64,000 nt of DNA, from assembly GCA_037178625.1 (NCBI GenBank), contig JAWZXG010000041.1:32893-96892 (forward strand). The letters are read 5' to 3'. This stretch comes from Skeletonema tropicum. Its lineage: Eukaryota; Bacillariophyta; Thalassiosirophyceae; Thalassiosirales; Thalassiosiraceae. Positions 22,246 to 34,102 of the stretch are shown here, piece by piece. Each line of letters begins with the position of its first letter. Position 1 is the first letter of the stretch. The notes below the pieces were generated by a model. That model was not told the origin of the DNA and made no database searches. It was given only the letters and a program-made list of their open reading frames with translations. Position numbers and translations under genes: made by a program.

Positions 22246-22489
22246 GTTATGGTAAGTATCAAAATTAGGAGTAGGAGGAGTCAGAGGGAAAGTGGAAAGC
22301 GTTGAAAGACCCCCCAAGGAAGTTCGACACTGGGTATCAATTCCAACGTTGTTTTAAAAATTATCAGAAAGAGAAACAGAAAACATTGTAGAAGAATTCA
22401 AAAACGACCAATGCCATCTGAAACTGAAAATAACGAACTAATGACATAACATAAACATAAACAGCGTTCATAAATTCAACACCTTAACA

Positions 22490-23981
22490 ATGTATCTTGT
22501 GCAAACAGTGAAAAAGATAGTGTCCCCAACAAAGAAAGCTGAAGGCAACACGATGTTTAGAAGTTCAAGGGTAAGTAATGATGGCAGCGGCAAGCGTGCT
22601 AATGAAGGTGTTGGAGGACGGTTGTCTGGTGGTCAAGATATTCAACATAACAACCATAATGATGGTAATGGCAATATAGGATACAAGACCAGTGAACTCA
22701 ATGCAATGAAGGAGATGATGGAGTGGTATAAGGGGAGAAGTGAAGAAAATGCAGCTGAGGTTGCACGACTGCAGCTGCAGTTAGAGAGAAGGCAGTCTGG
22801 CCAAGGCGGAGTAGGGAAAAATAAACAACTCTTATGGGCAACGGCAGCAGAGGATGTGAGTAATGTCGTTGCACTCAAGGAAAGTACAGCTCAAATGATT
22901 TGGCCACAGAATAAGTTCTTGAACTTTACTGGAAGGTGGATGCAATATGATACAGACAATCCCCATCCATTTGCAGCATTTGTCATGAAGCAGGTGGTTA
23001 TTCCAGACTCGTTTGTGGGAAGCACAAATGATTACTTTAGGAACGTGGCACTGCCAAAAGTTGGGGCAAAGTTGAGTACTTTGAGAGGTAACTGTATTGG
23101 GAGGTGTGGCAAGGCATTTAAAGGTAAGTAGTCTGTGTATCCTTGTTGATTCTGGATCATAATACAAACTAACATACATCATTGTGACTGCCCCATCTCG
23201 GGGGTGCACATTCGTTCTATCATCTGTAACAGACCTCCACAACACTCGCAGGAGCTTCGAGGGTGCTGGCAAAGAGTTTGAGACATTTTTGTCTTACAGC
23301 GATCATGATTGGGTCAACGTAGCTCAAGATCACATGGCACTGAATCAGCTGCACAATCTAATTTATTACTATGGGTCGGAAGTATATGGTAGGAACGAAG
23401 TCAAGGCATGGCTGAAGGCAAATCAAGATAAATCTGTGCTCGACCATCTGACTGCCAGCGATCTTGCATTTACTGTACTGGTGTATGAGAACTATCATCC
23501 CAGATGGATCAAGGAAATCGAAACTGCAAGAGAGGAGGAACAGAAGAGAAATGACACTCTTGATGTTGCTGAGAAGGAGGAGGAGGAGCCTGCTGCTGTA
23601 GGACAAAAGAGGAAGAAGAAGAGATCATCTGCCGGGCCCAAGTTGAAGTATTCAAAGGGTGCTAATGTCAAGAACAAATACCTCCAGTCGGGTTGGACCA
23701 AGGAAGGGATTCGTCACTTTAAAGCCCTCCAAGAATCTTTTGACAAGCTTATGAAAGATGAGAAAGCATGGCAGGTTTGCAAAGAGACATGGGATGACTT
23801 CATCTCCAACATGAAGCAGTTCAGCGATAATTGCTGGGTTCCTCAGTATTTCAAACTAGATTTGGGTGATGATGATGAAGATAGCATTGCTGCTACAGAT
23901 GAAGACAAGTTCGAGTTCATAGTGGCAGATGCTCTCGTGGGAATGGGTACACTTGAAGTGCCAGATATGAGCGGAGTATGA
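22490..23981 (+). CDS. B1 accessory (TnpA-like) protein, two exons
   Basis: Exons 22490-23123 and 23233-23981 join in phase (G|AC gives Asp), for 460 aa. The donor is GTAAGT and the acceptor GTAACAG. Residues about 70-105 are predicted coiled coil (KEMMEWYKGRSEENAAEVARLQLQ in part). There is an acidic-basic linker (RKKKRSSAGPKLK), then SGWTKEGIRHFKALQESF, which resembles a motif I associate with accessory proteins of protist transposons, and an acidic C-terminus. It is divergent from the transposase across 244 bp, suggesting shared control. A TnpA-like DNA-binding or assembly role is inference. The B2 copy (37532-39023) is apparently identical. Confidence 0.65.
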
Positions 23982-24431
23982 GCGGAGTTATCAGTGGTTG
24001 AATCATCATTGCATATTGAATTTAATGTAATAAATCATGTTTGTGTTATTTGATTTGATTCACCACAATAAATACTTCGATGCTTGAATTACAAATCCTA
24101 AAATATGCTTATAAATTTGATCGGGATCAGAATCAAATTGTGACAAAATAAGTGTGTCAAAATTTAAATTCTGGAATCAGTCACAAAATTCTGATTTACA
24201 AAATTTTAATTCTGATGCATGATATGTTTATTTTGATGTTTAGAATTTGTGTCTGATGTGCGACATATTTATTTTGACACTCGGCCTTTTCTTACCAATG
24301 CAAGAAATTAAAGATTTTGATACTAGAAATTCTTATTCTTTGACATCGGAATAATATCAGAATTTGAAGTTGACAAGAATTCTGATGAGCAAGATACAAA
24401 AACCCATAAAGGCATTATCCCACTTCAGAGG
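23982..24431. promoter_or_regulatory. B1 right subterminal region
   Basis: Noncoding, AT-rich, with repeated TTCTGAT/ATCAGAAT motifs (GATCAGAATC, AATTCTGGAATCAG, TTCTGATTTAC, AATTCTGATGC, TTCTGATGAGC), ending in the inverted terminal repeat. It mirrors the motif content of the left end without sharing longer sequence. Confidence 0.6.
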
Positions 24432-27280
24432 TATTATTGGGAGAAGTCTCCGCCATTTTCGGCTTCGTCTACTACACGTTGTTTATTCTTTATTTCTATC
24501 TACTAAGTGAGAGGTCGACGTGTCATGGTAGTGCTTCAACCTGTGGTGAAATAAAATCTTATCCCGCCAAAACAAGCAGATGGCTACTTCCGAGCAGATG
24601 GCTTCTCGTCGATGACGACATGAAATAACGTAAATCCCCATTCCCATAATTCCTAAATCCCATATTCCCGATAATGATGATAAAAAGGCAGCGTTCCAAA
24701 TCCTAAGTTGTCACTCCCCAACCTGCATGATATCCATCATTTCTTCAGCCTACAATTCTTTCTCCCCATCTATCTTTTCCGTTTAATATCCCTAATATAT
24801 CTCTCCCCAATTTCCTTTCCGATTCTTCTATCTCTCCCCAATTCTCTTCCCAGTTCCTAATCAATATCTCCCCATTCTTCTTCCCAGTTCCTAATCAATA
24901 TCTCCCCATTCATTAACGTTCCCGTAAAGAGTATCCGAGAAAACCATTTCTTGGCGTCTCTTGATTTCAAGTAAAACAGTCTCGTTGCGACTCTTCATCA
25001 CGAAATTGGGTCCCATCTTGTGAGTAATGGAAGGACATTCTCCATCAAACAAACTAGGATTCCAAGGTGTCGACTGAGTCATTTCAATCCACGGTAGATC
25101 ATTCAAATCATTCTCCGTAGGATACGTCATCTCAATAAAAGGTAATCCATCCTTGAAGGTGATAGGAATGGTGTAATTTCCGTCTCTCGTAGAAGTGACG
25201 ATCTTCTGGGTTCCACCAATCTCTAAAGGCAAATCTCCAACTTCACATCCTGCACATGTCAACTGGATCTTGGAATGAATAGTAGGTCCGTCATAACAAA
25301 TTTCACCATATTCGTGAAAGACCAGAATGACGTGAGTTCCTTCACTCGTTGCAACCTTTGCAGCGAATGATGCAATCTTGAGTTGAAGGATCTTGTTTCC
25401 TCCACAACCAGTAACATTAATCCGCCTAGGAGGGTCAGCATACCAAAGACGTCTAAGATATTTGGGATTTCCCAATCCGGCATTCGCTCCTCCATCGACT
25501 AGTGCAAATGAGTTTCTTGAATCTTCTAGATCTCCCACATTCTCAATCCGACTGATGTCACTTACTCTAACAGTGAAGACCATGTTCACACTGCGATTCT
25601 CTTCAGATGAATTAGAAAAGACGTCTGGAAATTCGGCTTGTTGAAGTGCCGTTGCTACAGATATACTTCTCTGCTGGTCATCTCTCCTGATAGGTACTAG
25701 TTGGTTTGTTGATCTGTTTTGACGAGACATAAGTCTAGCCGGTACGAACGGATCCCTTGGAATTTGAGAAGCATTGCCTTGACCTTGCTGTGCGGCTGTT
25801 GAACGTGCACGCATCGCTTGAATGTATCCCATATTGACCGAACGTTCACTAGTATTGGTATCTTCTGGAACAATATTAGATTCAGCAGTATTAGTGACAC
25901 GGGCGTTTCGACTTGACAGTCCAGTTCCTGGAAGACGATGTTCTTCATTAGTAGTGGGTGGTGATCCCGGAAGAAGACTTGTGAGAATGTCTTCACGAGT
26001 ATCAATTGGAATCTTCAACCAGAGTTGCTTGACTTCACGTGGTAGTTTCTCCCAGTTCTCCTTAGGCATCTGTCCGTGTCTACGAACTTCTCCAACATTG
26101 ATGTAACGATATGCCTCATCTATTGCATCAACGGCATCAAATGCATCTGACTCAACGGTAACGGAGTTTGCATTGATATCGGCGCTATAGACATCCATAT
26201 CCCATAGTAGTCCTTCATCCTCGACGAATCCTCCATTGATCATACTCGCATTAATCTTCCTCCTCGAGTTTAACACTGATGTCTTGAATTCAGCGTCCAA
26301 TTGTTGTGCTTGTCGATAATAAAAATCGATCTTGGCAGAAGCGGAACGAACAATCACTTGACTTCCAATAGCAGTATCCTCTTGAACATCCATTAACTTC
26401 TTAGTATCACGTAGTTCCTTGATACTATCAATATATCTCTCGAAATAGATAAGTTCCTGATCTTCGGAAATATTCTGACTGGTCTTGCAGAAGTAATTGT
26501 GCTCAATGACCCATCTCCTGAACGAATCGATAGCGGCGGCAAGTCCTTTGTGGTTTGCTGGAATCTTGCTACTGCAGATAAGTCCGAGTAGATACTTCGT
26601 CCTCGTTATTGCTGCAATGTTGTCATCATAGTGACTGGAAAGATCTCTCCATACAGCTACTCCATCCATCTCCTTGGTGTGTCTCTTGACGATAGTTAGC
26701 CCCTCGTTCGTCTCCACAGACTCTTGTAGCGCCATGAACAGAAGAGTGTTCTTCTTCTTGTCGGCCCTCGGGGCCCCCGTTCATGGAGTGCAGAGCAGCG
26801 TAATAGGGGGCCGCAGGTGCCCTTCTATTACAGGTGGGAAAATTCATTATTTTTCACCCCCATTATTCTACAGAGTTATAGGTAGGAATCAGTACATGTG
26901 TTTTTTAGTGAGAAGGTTTACTTTAGGGACACGTAGAGTCCTCGGTAGAGACTACCGGCGTAGGATCTGTATGTGTTCCTATGTAGAAAGCAAGAAGTAC
27001 CTGTTGAAAGCGAGAAATTGACTGTACTAGATGCGCTTTTTGAGCATCTAAATCGGTCTGTACGAGAAAGAAATACAGGTTTTACACGGGCGTTAGTCGA
27101 TTTAGTTTTTGTCTTTCTTCGTCACGAGAAAATGTCTTTTTGTAAAACTGTGCTTGATATATCGAATCGTGCGCTTGCAGATGTTTTACTGATCACCAGA
27201 TGCAGACGCTTAATTGAGTTGTTGTATTCTTTGTGTTGAGAAAGTGTCTGTTTTGTAAAACTGTGCAGTGATCAATTTTA

Positions 27281-29975
27281 CTAATCACCAGATGAAGATC
27301 CTGCGAAGTAATCACTTGGGATTTCATGATCCTTCTTCGCTTCTTTCCACTTCTTGTTCGGGTTGGTTATGATGTTGGTAATCCTGGTTGTCAGGTCTGT
27401 CCTGTCTTTGATGAAATTGCCCTTGATTGCTGCTGCGTACGATGTTTCTGTGATTTCTTCCAACTTTCTCTTGCTATACCTTGTCTTCGACTCTTCTGCC
27501 TTCCCCTCCAAGTATTTCACCCAATTTGCTCGCTTCTTGTACGATTCGCAGAACTGGCCATTTTGCTTTCTCTTGCAATTTTTTAATCGGTTCGTTGAAA
27601 TGTTGCTTCCGGTCCAGTATATGGCACTGTCCGACGGGTATGCTTGATCTTTGGAGCCAAGTGTTTTGCCTCTGCTGGTAGCCACGTCCACGTACATTGT
27701 TCCAAGAAACTTGCTAATCTCCCACAACTCATCTGCTGGATCTATTATCATGCGGTTCCAGCGGTCTCCTTTGTCGAATCCAGCTTCGAGTCCTTGACAG
27801 CGGTGGATGGTGATGGCGTAGGCAATTTGCAATGGCATGAATAATGCGGTGCAGCATCCTCTGTTGCAAATCTGCTCGTAGGGTGGGATTGGCACGTGCT
27901 GTGCGCAATAAGTTGGGGTAGGATGCATTTGTATCAGTATGAAATGAGTTAGTAGTGTTTTCGCAGAGAGTGGCAATTGTCTTGTGTCTTTCGTGTGTCA
28001 ACTTTTACTCACCGTTGGGTTGTTCTTGTCCCATGGGTCCTCGCCTGGTGGTGGTTTGTATGTAGGGAAATCCACAACAATGTACTTCGGTAGGCTAACC
28101 TCACCTTTACCGTTTGGTCCAACGGAGCGATCCTTATCGTAAACGATCTCGACTACTACCCCAATAGCTGAGACGTACAATCCTGAGTTGGGATCGATGT
28201 TGGCTGACTCCAAGCAAACATGTGCACCTACGCACACATCAAAGGTGTAGAATAGCCTCCTGCCGTAAAAGTGCGACTGGTATGCTGTGTTATTGCCCGC
28301 CATCCTGCTGCTGAATTGACACCTGAGCCTAGCTATTGGTACTTTCAGTCGTTCGTGTGTTTTGATCAGCATGTCTACATTTTTCTGGGACATATCGTCC
28401 CGTTTCGCGTATACCCACAACGTCTTTGGGTCATTTTCTACCTCTTCCCTCAGTTTTGGATGATATTTTCCGAGTTCGTCTATGTGTAGTTTGATCAGGC
28501 GCTTTGCATCCTCATCAGTCTGGTTCCCCACTCTCATCCTGTTCATGAGATCGCTATCCTCCTTGTCTTTTGCTCTAAAATTCTTCGTCAACATGAAGAC
28601 CACATCCGTCATCATCTCAGTCAAGATTTTGCTACCCTCGTAATCGCATATTTGATTGTTTTTACTCTTTCCTGTCATTGTTTTTGGCCTATCGTTGTTG
28701 TGGTATTCGTGGTAGCCGTTTATTGCTCCCCCCTTGTTGGACGGTGGCAGCTGGTAGTCGTCACCGAAGAACAACACAACCGGGACACCGCCCCACCTCT
28801 CCCGTTTATTGTGCCCATTAAATGCGCAATCTCTCACATGCTCCTCTGCACCGAATGTTACGTGTGAGCCCAACATGCTTCTTTCATCGACCATCAGTAC
28901 GAGCAGCTCTTTCAGTTTATTGCACATTTCTTCAAACTCTTGAAAACTTTGTTGTCAGGGGAGAGGTAATGGTGGTAAATAGTTCCGCGGGATTTGCCGC
29001 CCTTACGCTTGATACTCTTCCTTTTCCATCCATCCGAGAGATCTGAATGGGTGTAATCAACCCACTCATTCTCGCTATGTAGAAGGCAGTTGCATTTGTT
29101 TATTAGGTAAAATTGTTCAGTGATCGATTATACTAAAATGATTCAATAAGCAAGCGATACTTAGTGCGGCAGTGCACATGCACACAAAATAAACTCACAT
29201 GATAGTTGAATCAGGAGAGGCCTTCTCTCCGACAGGTACCGGTTTAGACTTTTTCGTGACAGCACCTTTCTCGGACAAATCCGGTTCATCATCATCTTGA
29301 ACAGGTTGATCACGGGAGCCCGAATGAGTTTTGTCTTCAAGTACAAGTTTCCCGTTCTCATCACTGGTGTGAAGTTGAAGGTTGAAAAAAAAACTTGTAA
29401 GTAAAAAGGAAAGACAGAATTTGTAAAACGGTACAATGAACAAAAATACCAAAATCATTGAACCACACGAAGGTTAACCTTCTCTCTTACCAAAAATGCT
29501 CACAATTTGAAGTGTACGGCGCTTGGCTTGTACCTCCTTTCTGAGCAATAGCGGCAAACATTAAGAAGTTGACCGCTGCAGACACCAGATCATCTTTGTC
29601 AGTAGAATCAGTCTTACCAACTGGGACATTCGGGTAATGTTCAGACAGTTCATTCAGGATGTACTTGATTGACCCGACTTCAAAGACGGAAAGAGCAGAA
29701 AAGAGCAGTTGTTCCTTCTCCAACTTGGCAACGTCAAACCCATCGCCTAATGCAACAGACGCTAGCAGCAAGAAGATACGATCGTCGGTACGCACCAAAC
29801 GCCAATTGATGTCTGTTACGCTCAATGCAATGACAGGAGCCGACGGTTTAGCGGCAGTCTTGACCCCTGACGAAGTAAGACGTGCATCGACATTGCTCCG
29901 ATTCCGCACGGCACGGAAGCCCTTACCATTACTACCAACGGTGGATATAACTGGATTTGTGTTGCCAAACTTCAT
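27281..29975 (-). CDS. A3 core-deleted Rep-helicase derivative, in frame
   Basis: Exons mapped from A1: 29975-29491, 29363-29199, 29074-29007, then a fused exon 28938-28013 and last exon 27898-27281. The deletion joins the acceptor of intron 3 to helicase residues just before MCNKLKELLVLMVDERS through three filler bases, and the frame is kept. The predicted product is about 753 aa: SAP-like N-terminus, start of the MBD-like segment, then the helicase from Walker B onward. Rep tyrosines and Walker A are gone, so it should have no nicking or ATPase activity. The 6-bp duplication adds VD (MYVDVATSRG). If intron 3 is retained the frame stops shortly after the junction. A competitor of the full protein is plausible but inferred. 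Confidence 0.6.
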
Positions 29976-31415
29976 TATTTATTCGGACAATGTAGAAATG
30001 TGATGATGTAAATGATGCAATGCATAATTTATGAGAGCTGTTGAACGGCTCGACAACGTACAAACTGCCTACATAACCGCCGCCAACGCACCAGCGCAAT
30101 AATCAGCAGAGAACAATGCAATCAATAACCAACCACGTCATGAAGTAAACGAGTTCCTTCGTAAGCTACGTCGGCAACACAAGATCTTGTGGTTCAACAC
30201 ATCGACAACACGTCGACAAAAAGATTCAGCTCAACACAAGACGTCGACGTGGAGTTAAGAACTGACGTATTGATCAGTACGTGGCCAAAGATCGGCAGTT
30301 ATTCAAATGCAAACACGTCGGCAACCAACGTCGGCGTCTATTTAGACTTGCGTCAATAGACGACTCGGCAGATAATGTAATTGAGCCAATGTCGACCTGA
30401 GTACTTGCTGCATGAACTTAAATACTTTTTTGTTCATTGGATTTTGCCAACACCTGACTTCTGGTACTTTGTGACGTAAGACGATTGGAATCAAGTGTAC
30501 TAATTCCTTAAGTAACGAAGTTTACCACGTCACTCAGAGAAAAAATTAAGAAAATAGAGGGTGACGGGGATGCACACCGGAAAGAACGAAGAAGCTCATC
30601 GACAATCTGACTTAATTAGCCTGGAAAAGTCCTTTTTAGCACAAATCAAGCGATTTTTGATCTAAATCATAAGATATAGCATCTAAATGACAATCAAAAT
30701 GGGCATTTCAGCGGGGATAGGAGGGGGGAAAATCCCAACACTTCAAGTTGAAGTTCCGGAAGTAATTCAGAGCAAAGCACCGCACCCAACGAATCCGGCC
30801 GCACAGATCTCGCACAGATCTCGCATACAGAGGTGAACTATAACATGCCGGCACCAACAATAAAAAACTCGCACTGAAACGATAGAATCGAGTGGATGAG
30901 TTGAAAGTGAAAGAGATGCACAACAGTGAACACTAAGCGCAACTAAACAGCTGATCCGACAACAAACAGTTGAGACGACGAATGACTGCCGGACAATGTA
31001 CTAATTGGTATAAGTGTGCACAGCACAATTATATATAATTTGATCAGGCGCACTGCAATCTTCTCTCACATCCCTACACAAATACTAGTGCCGATGGACA
31101 GATAGATGATTTTCACAATTCTAACACAATTAAAGACAACGTCATTGCAGAGCAACTTTATAGCCGTATTCTATTGTAAAGAGACTAATTGGTAAAATTG
31201 TGCACAGCACAATTATACCAATTAAGGCCAACGTCATTGCAGAGCAACTTTATAGCCGAATTCCGTTGTATAAAGACTACTGACAAGCCACACAGCAAAT
31301 GGCCAACAGCAAGATGACGACACAATACTTTACAGGCCCCGAGGGCCCGCGCTGAACCCGCCACATACACCGCTGCACGCCACCACTATCGCACCATTCT
31401 GCGCGCCCCTGTTTA
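29976..31415. other. A3 noncoding end: promoter region, palindromes, terminus
   Basis: Holds the ACGT-rich divergent promoter (29976-30830, truncated), the 3' remnant of the 133-aa gene (30830-30880), family A palindromes at 31011-31045 (GGTATAAGTGTGC/GCACAATTATA) and 31188-31224 (GGTAAAATTGTGC/GCACAATTATACC), and two copies of a TATAAA-bearing unit at 31143-31163 and 31234-31254. The inverted GGCCCCGAGGGCC is at 31335-31347, about 68 bp before the end. Confidence 0.7.
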
Positions 31416-32678
31416 TAGAGCTTGACTTCATCCGGATCGTTTATTCCATCCACGGGAACTTGATAGTGTGTTTCGGTGATGTCAATCATATCATTGATTG
31501 TAAGAATACCAATGTGCTTGACTTTCCATCTCGTCCATTCTGATGCATTCTTGAACTTGGTCCAGGACTCTTCATTGGGCTTGATCTTCTTCTCGAACGC
31601 AAATAATGCTTGAGCAGCGGCCGATCGACACTTTGCTGGGGTAGTCAATCCATTACCTCCAGTGGTAGAAAAAGTGGTGTTACTCAGGCCATTCCTCTTC
31701 TCTGACGCTGCGGCAATCACTGGATCATAGAATACCTCACCATCTGGCTCAGGTGTTTGCCTCTCTTCTGGAGTCATATTAAGGAAGGAGTCAAATACGA
31801 ATCTGATCCTATCAATGACGATGTTTACAGGATGCATCGGTAGAGTTCCGTGCGTGTTCTGTAGCCAGTTGAAAAAACTCGGGATTTGTTTGAGTTCGTC
31901 CATAACTGCTTCAGGTACCAGTTCCTCCATTTCCGTATCGGGGTCTTTCCACCTCATCTTCTTGAGGGTCTCATCATCCTTGATCGCATCCATCAAATCG
32001 AAGCGTGTTCTGATGTCTAATAGTTTAAAAGCATCATTTACACCCTCTGAATCATAAAATACCCTTGATAGGAGATGATTGATCTCACGATCGGGGTTCC
32101 TAGGCCTGGGCCTACTACCTCCAGCCATTTTTGATTGGCTTTTCACGGTGTCCACTTGGTATGAAAGGAAGTTCTGTTGAGCGAGGTGTTAACCCGGCAA
32201 GTTGAAATCCACTTAAATCAGTGACGTGAGGATGATCTCTAGATTTCTTACGTCCGGCTTGATCAGACAATACAACGGTGGTCTGATAGCTATGTAGAAA
32301 ACGCGAGACAATGATAATCTCTCAAGTTGAGTATTATCTGCTCAAAGCCTGAGAAATCTATATGCGTACATCGACGTTGACTTGCGGTACGAGGATCACT
32401 GATCTGAACGACGGGTGGCTCGGCGGAAGTGAAAGATGAAGGACGTATGAAGATTCTGGAACGTTGAGTTCAAATACCAAATTAAGCTGGATGTTGGAGC
32501 TATCTGCTCATCTATCCTACCCGACTATCGAAGTATTATTGGGAGAAGTCTCCGCCATTGTCGGCTTCGTCTACTACACGTTGTTTATTCTTTATTTCTA
32601 TCTATGAAATGGTGCGCGCGGCGATTTGTGACTGCATGTTGTGTATGGTGTGTAGTGCGGCGCGGGCCCTCGGGGCCT

Positions 32679-34102
32679 GTTTTTTTTTTGTGCAATGTAC
32701 CCGTCTATAAATTTGCTCTGCAATGCTTGTTGTTGTAACATAAATGTGTCATGATGACAAAATTATTCTGTGGATTTCGTGTTGGATTTTTTTTTGCAAT
32801 GTATCCGTCTATAAAGTTGCTCTGCAATGCTTGTTTAATAACATTCTTATAACAGAAACGTTTTATAGTACATACTCACTTACTTACTTAGAGCCGTTCC
32901 AAGCAAAATTGCATCGTAGATGCATAAGATTTTGATAGCAGCTAACAAAAAAGTGCAGCGCGCTTTCCGAGCACAACTGCATGCATGCATGTTTTTTCGT
33001 TCGACAGTCAGTATCTAACATCATAGCCGCTACTCTCATAGCCACCACGTTGCACAAACCCTACCAATAGTAATATCCAGTGAACTATATCGCAGACAAC
33101 ACCCTTTGCAACTATTCAGCCGCAGGGTTTTATTATTACAACTGTCTACACCGCATAAATAAATGACTGATACATGCTACATAAATGTCATTTCTGTCTA
33201 TGATGTTGCTATTTTTATCCAGCCTATTGCAATATTATGGACAATAAATAGCCGACACTTCTTATATATAATAATGTTGATGAGTTGCGGTCTTTAGAGC
33301 CGCTCGATCCGCCGTCTACAGGCTTATTGTTGTGTTAGAGTGTCAAATTATTTATGCAATTTTGTGCACATCTTGTGTCCTTGGTATTTTGGAGGTGTGG
33401 GGGGGCTTTAATGGTCATTCCGAGCAACCAGAATCTCACTTCATATTATCATCGGCGATGGGTAGCGGAGGGGTAGTGCCTATAGATGTTTATCATCTTC
33501 GATGGGTGCAGGGAAGGTGGTTGTTTTCATTTCAAATCTCAATGAAGTGGATTGCAATGATATTATCTCCACCCCTACAGCAGCCGAAACGCCACACTGC
33601 TGCGAAAAAATCGCCATAATGTCGTTTAAGGGATGGGCCATCGATACCTTATGAAATATACTCATGGACTGAGATAGGCGGCCATACTAGGGGTGCCATT
33701 GTAGGCCATTGTGGTGGCATCTTTTTCTCTTTTTCTGCACGATCATCGATCATGCAAAAACCGAGTTGGCTTTTTGACGAAATAATTTACCGATCGCGTT
33801 TGACAGTACTTTATACCGATCGCGTTTTACATATTCTCAAATATATGACGTCACTTGTTCCTCTCCTAACTTCAACGTGTCAGCTTCTCTGCTGGCAGGA
33901 AGAACATGTCGCCATCCGTGACTTTTCCGCGCAGCCACTCATCGACTATCATGCTACGGAACACCACATGCAATTAGAAGAGTGCATAAATAATAATGAG
34001 TGGCTTGCGTATGACATTCCTCGCACGCAAATCAATATCTTAAATATGTGACCATTACGGACCGGCATAACCAAACCACGAACAAAATTGACCGTATAAA
34101 AT
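32679..34102 (+). promoter_or_regulatory. A4 upstream noncoding region
   Basis: No convincing gene. Two copies of a unit reading TCTATAAAKTTGCTCTGCAA lie at about 32703-32735 and 32808-32838. The same unit is found, also in duplicate and in the same orientation relative to the genes, near the end of A2 and A3. Further on are two ACCGATCGCGTTT repeats (about 33789 and 33818) and a perfect TGACGTCA at 33846-33853, about 250 bp before the gene start. A promoter role is inferred. Confidence 0.5.

Larger units (their letters stand above)
12565..24431 (+). mobile_element. DNA transposon B1 (CACTA/Plavaka-like), transposase deleted
   Basis: The ends are CCCCTGAAGTGGGATTAT and, inverted, CCTCTGAAGTGGGATAAT. 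Flanking TA (12563-12564 and 24432-24433) is a 2-bp target duplication; the empty site is in the 5' LTR of the Copia. Length is 11867 bp. Gene order: 2051-aa protein (plus), transposase (minus), accessory protein (plus). It is nearly identical to B2 except for a 926-bp deletion in the transposase. The assignment to the CMC group (CACTA, Mirage, Chapaev) or Plavaka rests on the transposase motifs, the short duplication and the subterminal repeats. It is not certain. Confidence 0.85.
12349..24713 (-). repeat. 3' LTR of Copia, split by B1
   Basis: LTR sequence is 12349-12564 and 24434-24713 (one copy of the TA duplication discarded), 496 bp in total. The uninterrupted sequence across the B1 site is visible in the other LTR at 32520-32550. 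It contains an imperfect direct repeat, GCAGATGGCTACTTCC and GCAGATGGCTTCTCG. Confidence 0.9.
26762..31415 (-). mobile_element. Internally deleted Helitron-like element A3
   Basis: Both ends match A2: CGGCCCTCGGGGCC at 26762 and CCCCTGTTTA ending 31415. A T flanks each side (26761 and 31416), and the restored Copia frame needs one of them removed. Length is 4654 bp against 12158. Deletion 1 (junction about 28934) removes the Rep-like exon and the helicase N-terminal half. Deletion 2 (junction about 30815-30830) removes the whole 1187-aa and 289-aa genes and most of the 133-aa gene. There is also a 6-bp duplication in the last helicase exon (27681-27695) and a 14-bp deletion near 30865. Termini, promoter region and palindromes are retained, as expected for a mobile non-autonomous derivative. 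Confidence 0.9.
24891..32128 (-). pseudogene. Copia gag-protease gene, split by A3
   Basis: The N-terminal part is 32128-31416 and the rest 26761-24891. With A3 and one T removed the frame is continuous, about 860 aa. The start is ATG at 32128; the GTG at 32155 is less likely. The middle resembles Copia Gag (KKNTLLFMALQESVETNEG...VKRHTKEMDGVAVWRDLSSHY). The C-terminal third is an aspartic protease: FALVDGGANAGLGN carries the D-[GS]-G-A active site, followed by GNYTIPITFKDGLPFIEM and TPWNPSLFDGE. That order (TIHS, IPI..GLPYI, W-P-S..D) is what I know from CoDi-type Copia proteins of diatoms. No integrase or reverse transcriptase follows. The upstream fragment now reads through a few codons into A3. 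Confidence 0.8.
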
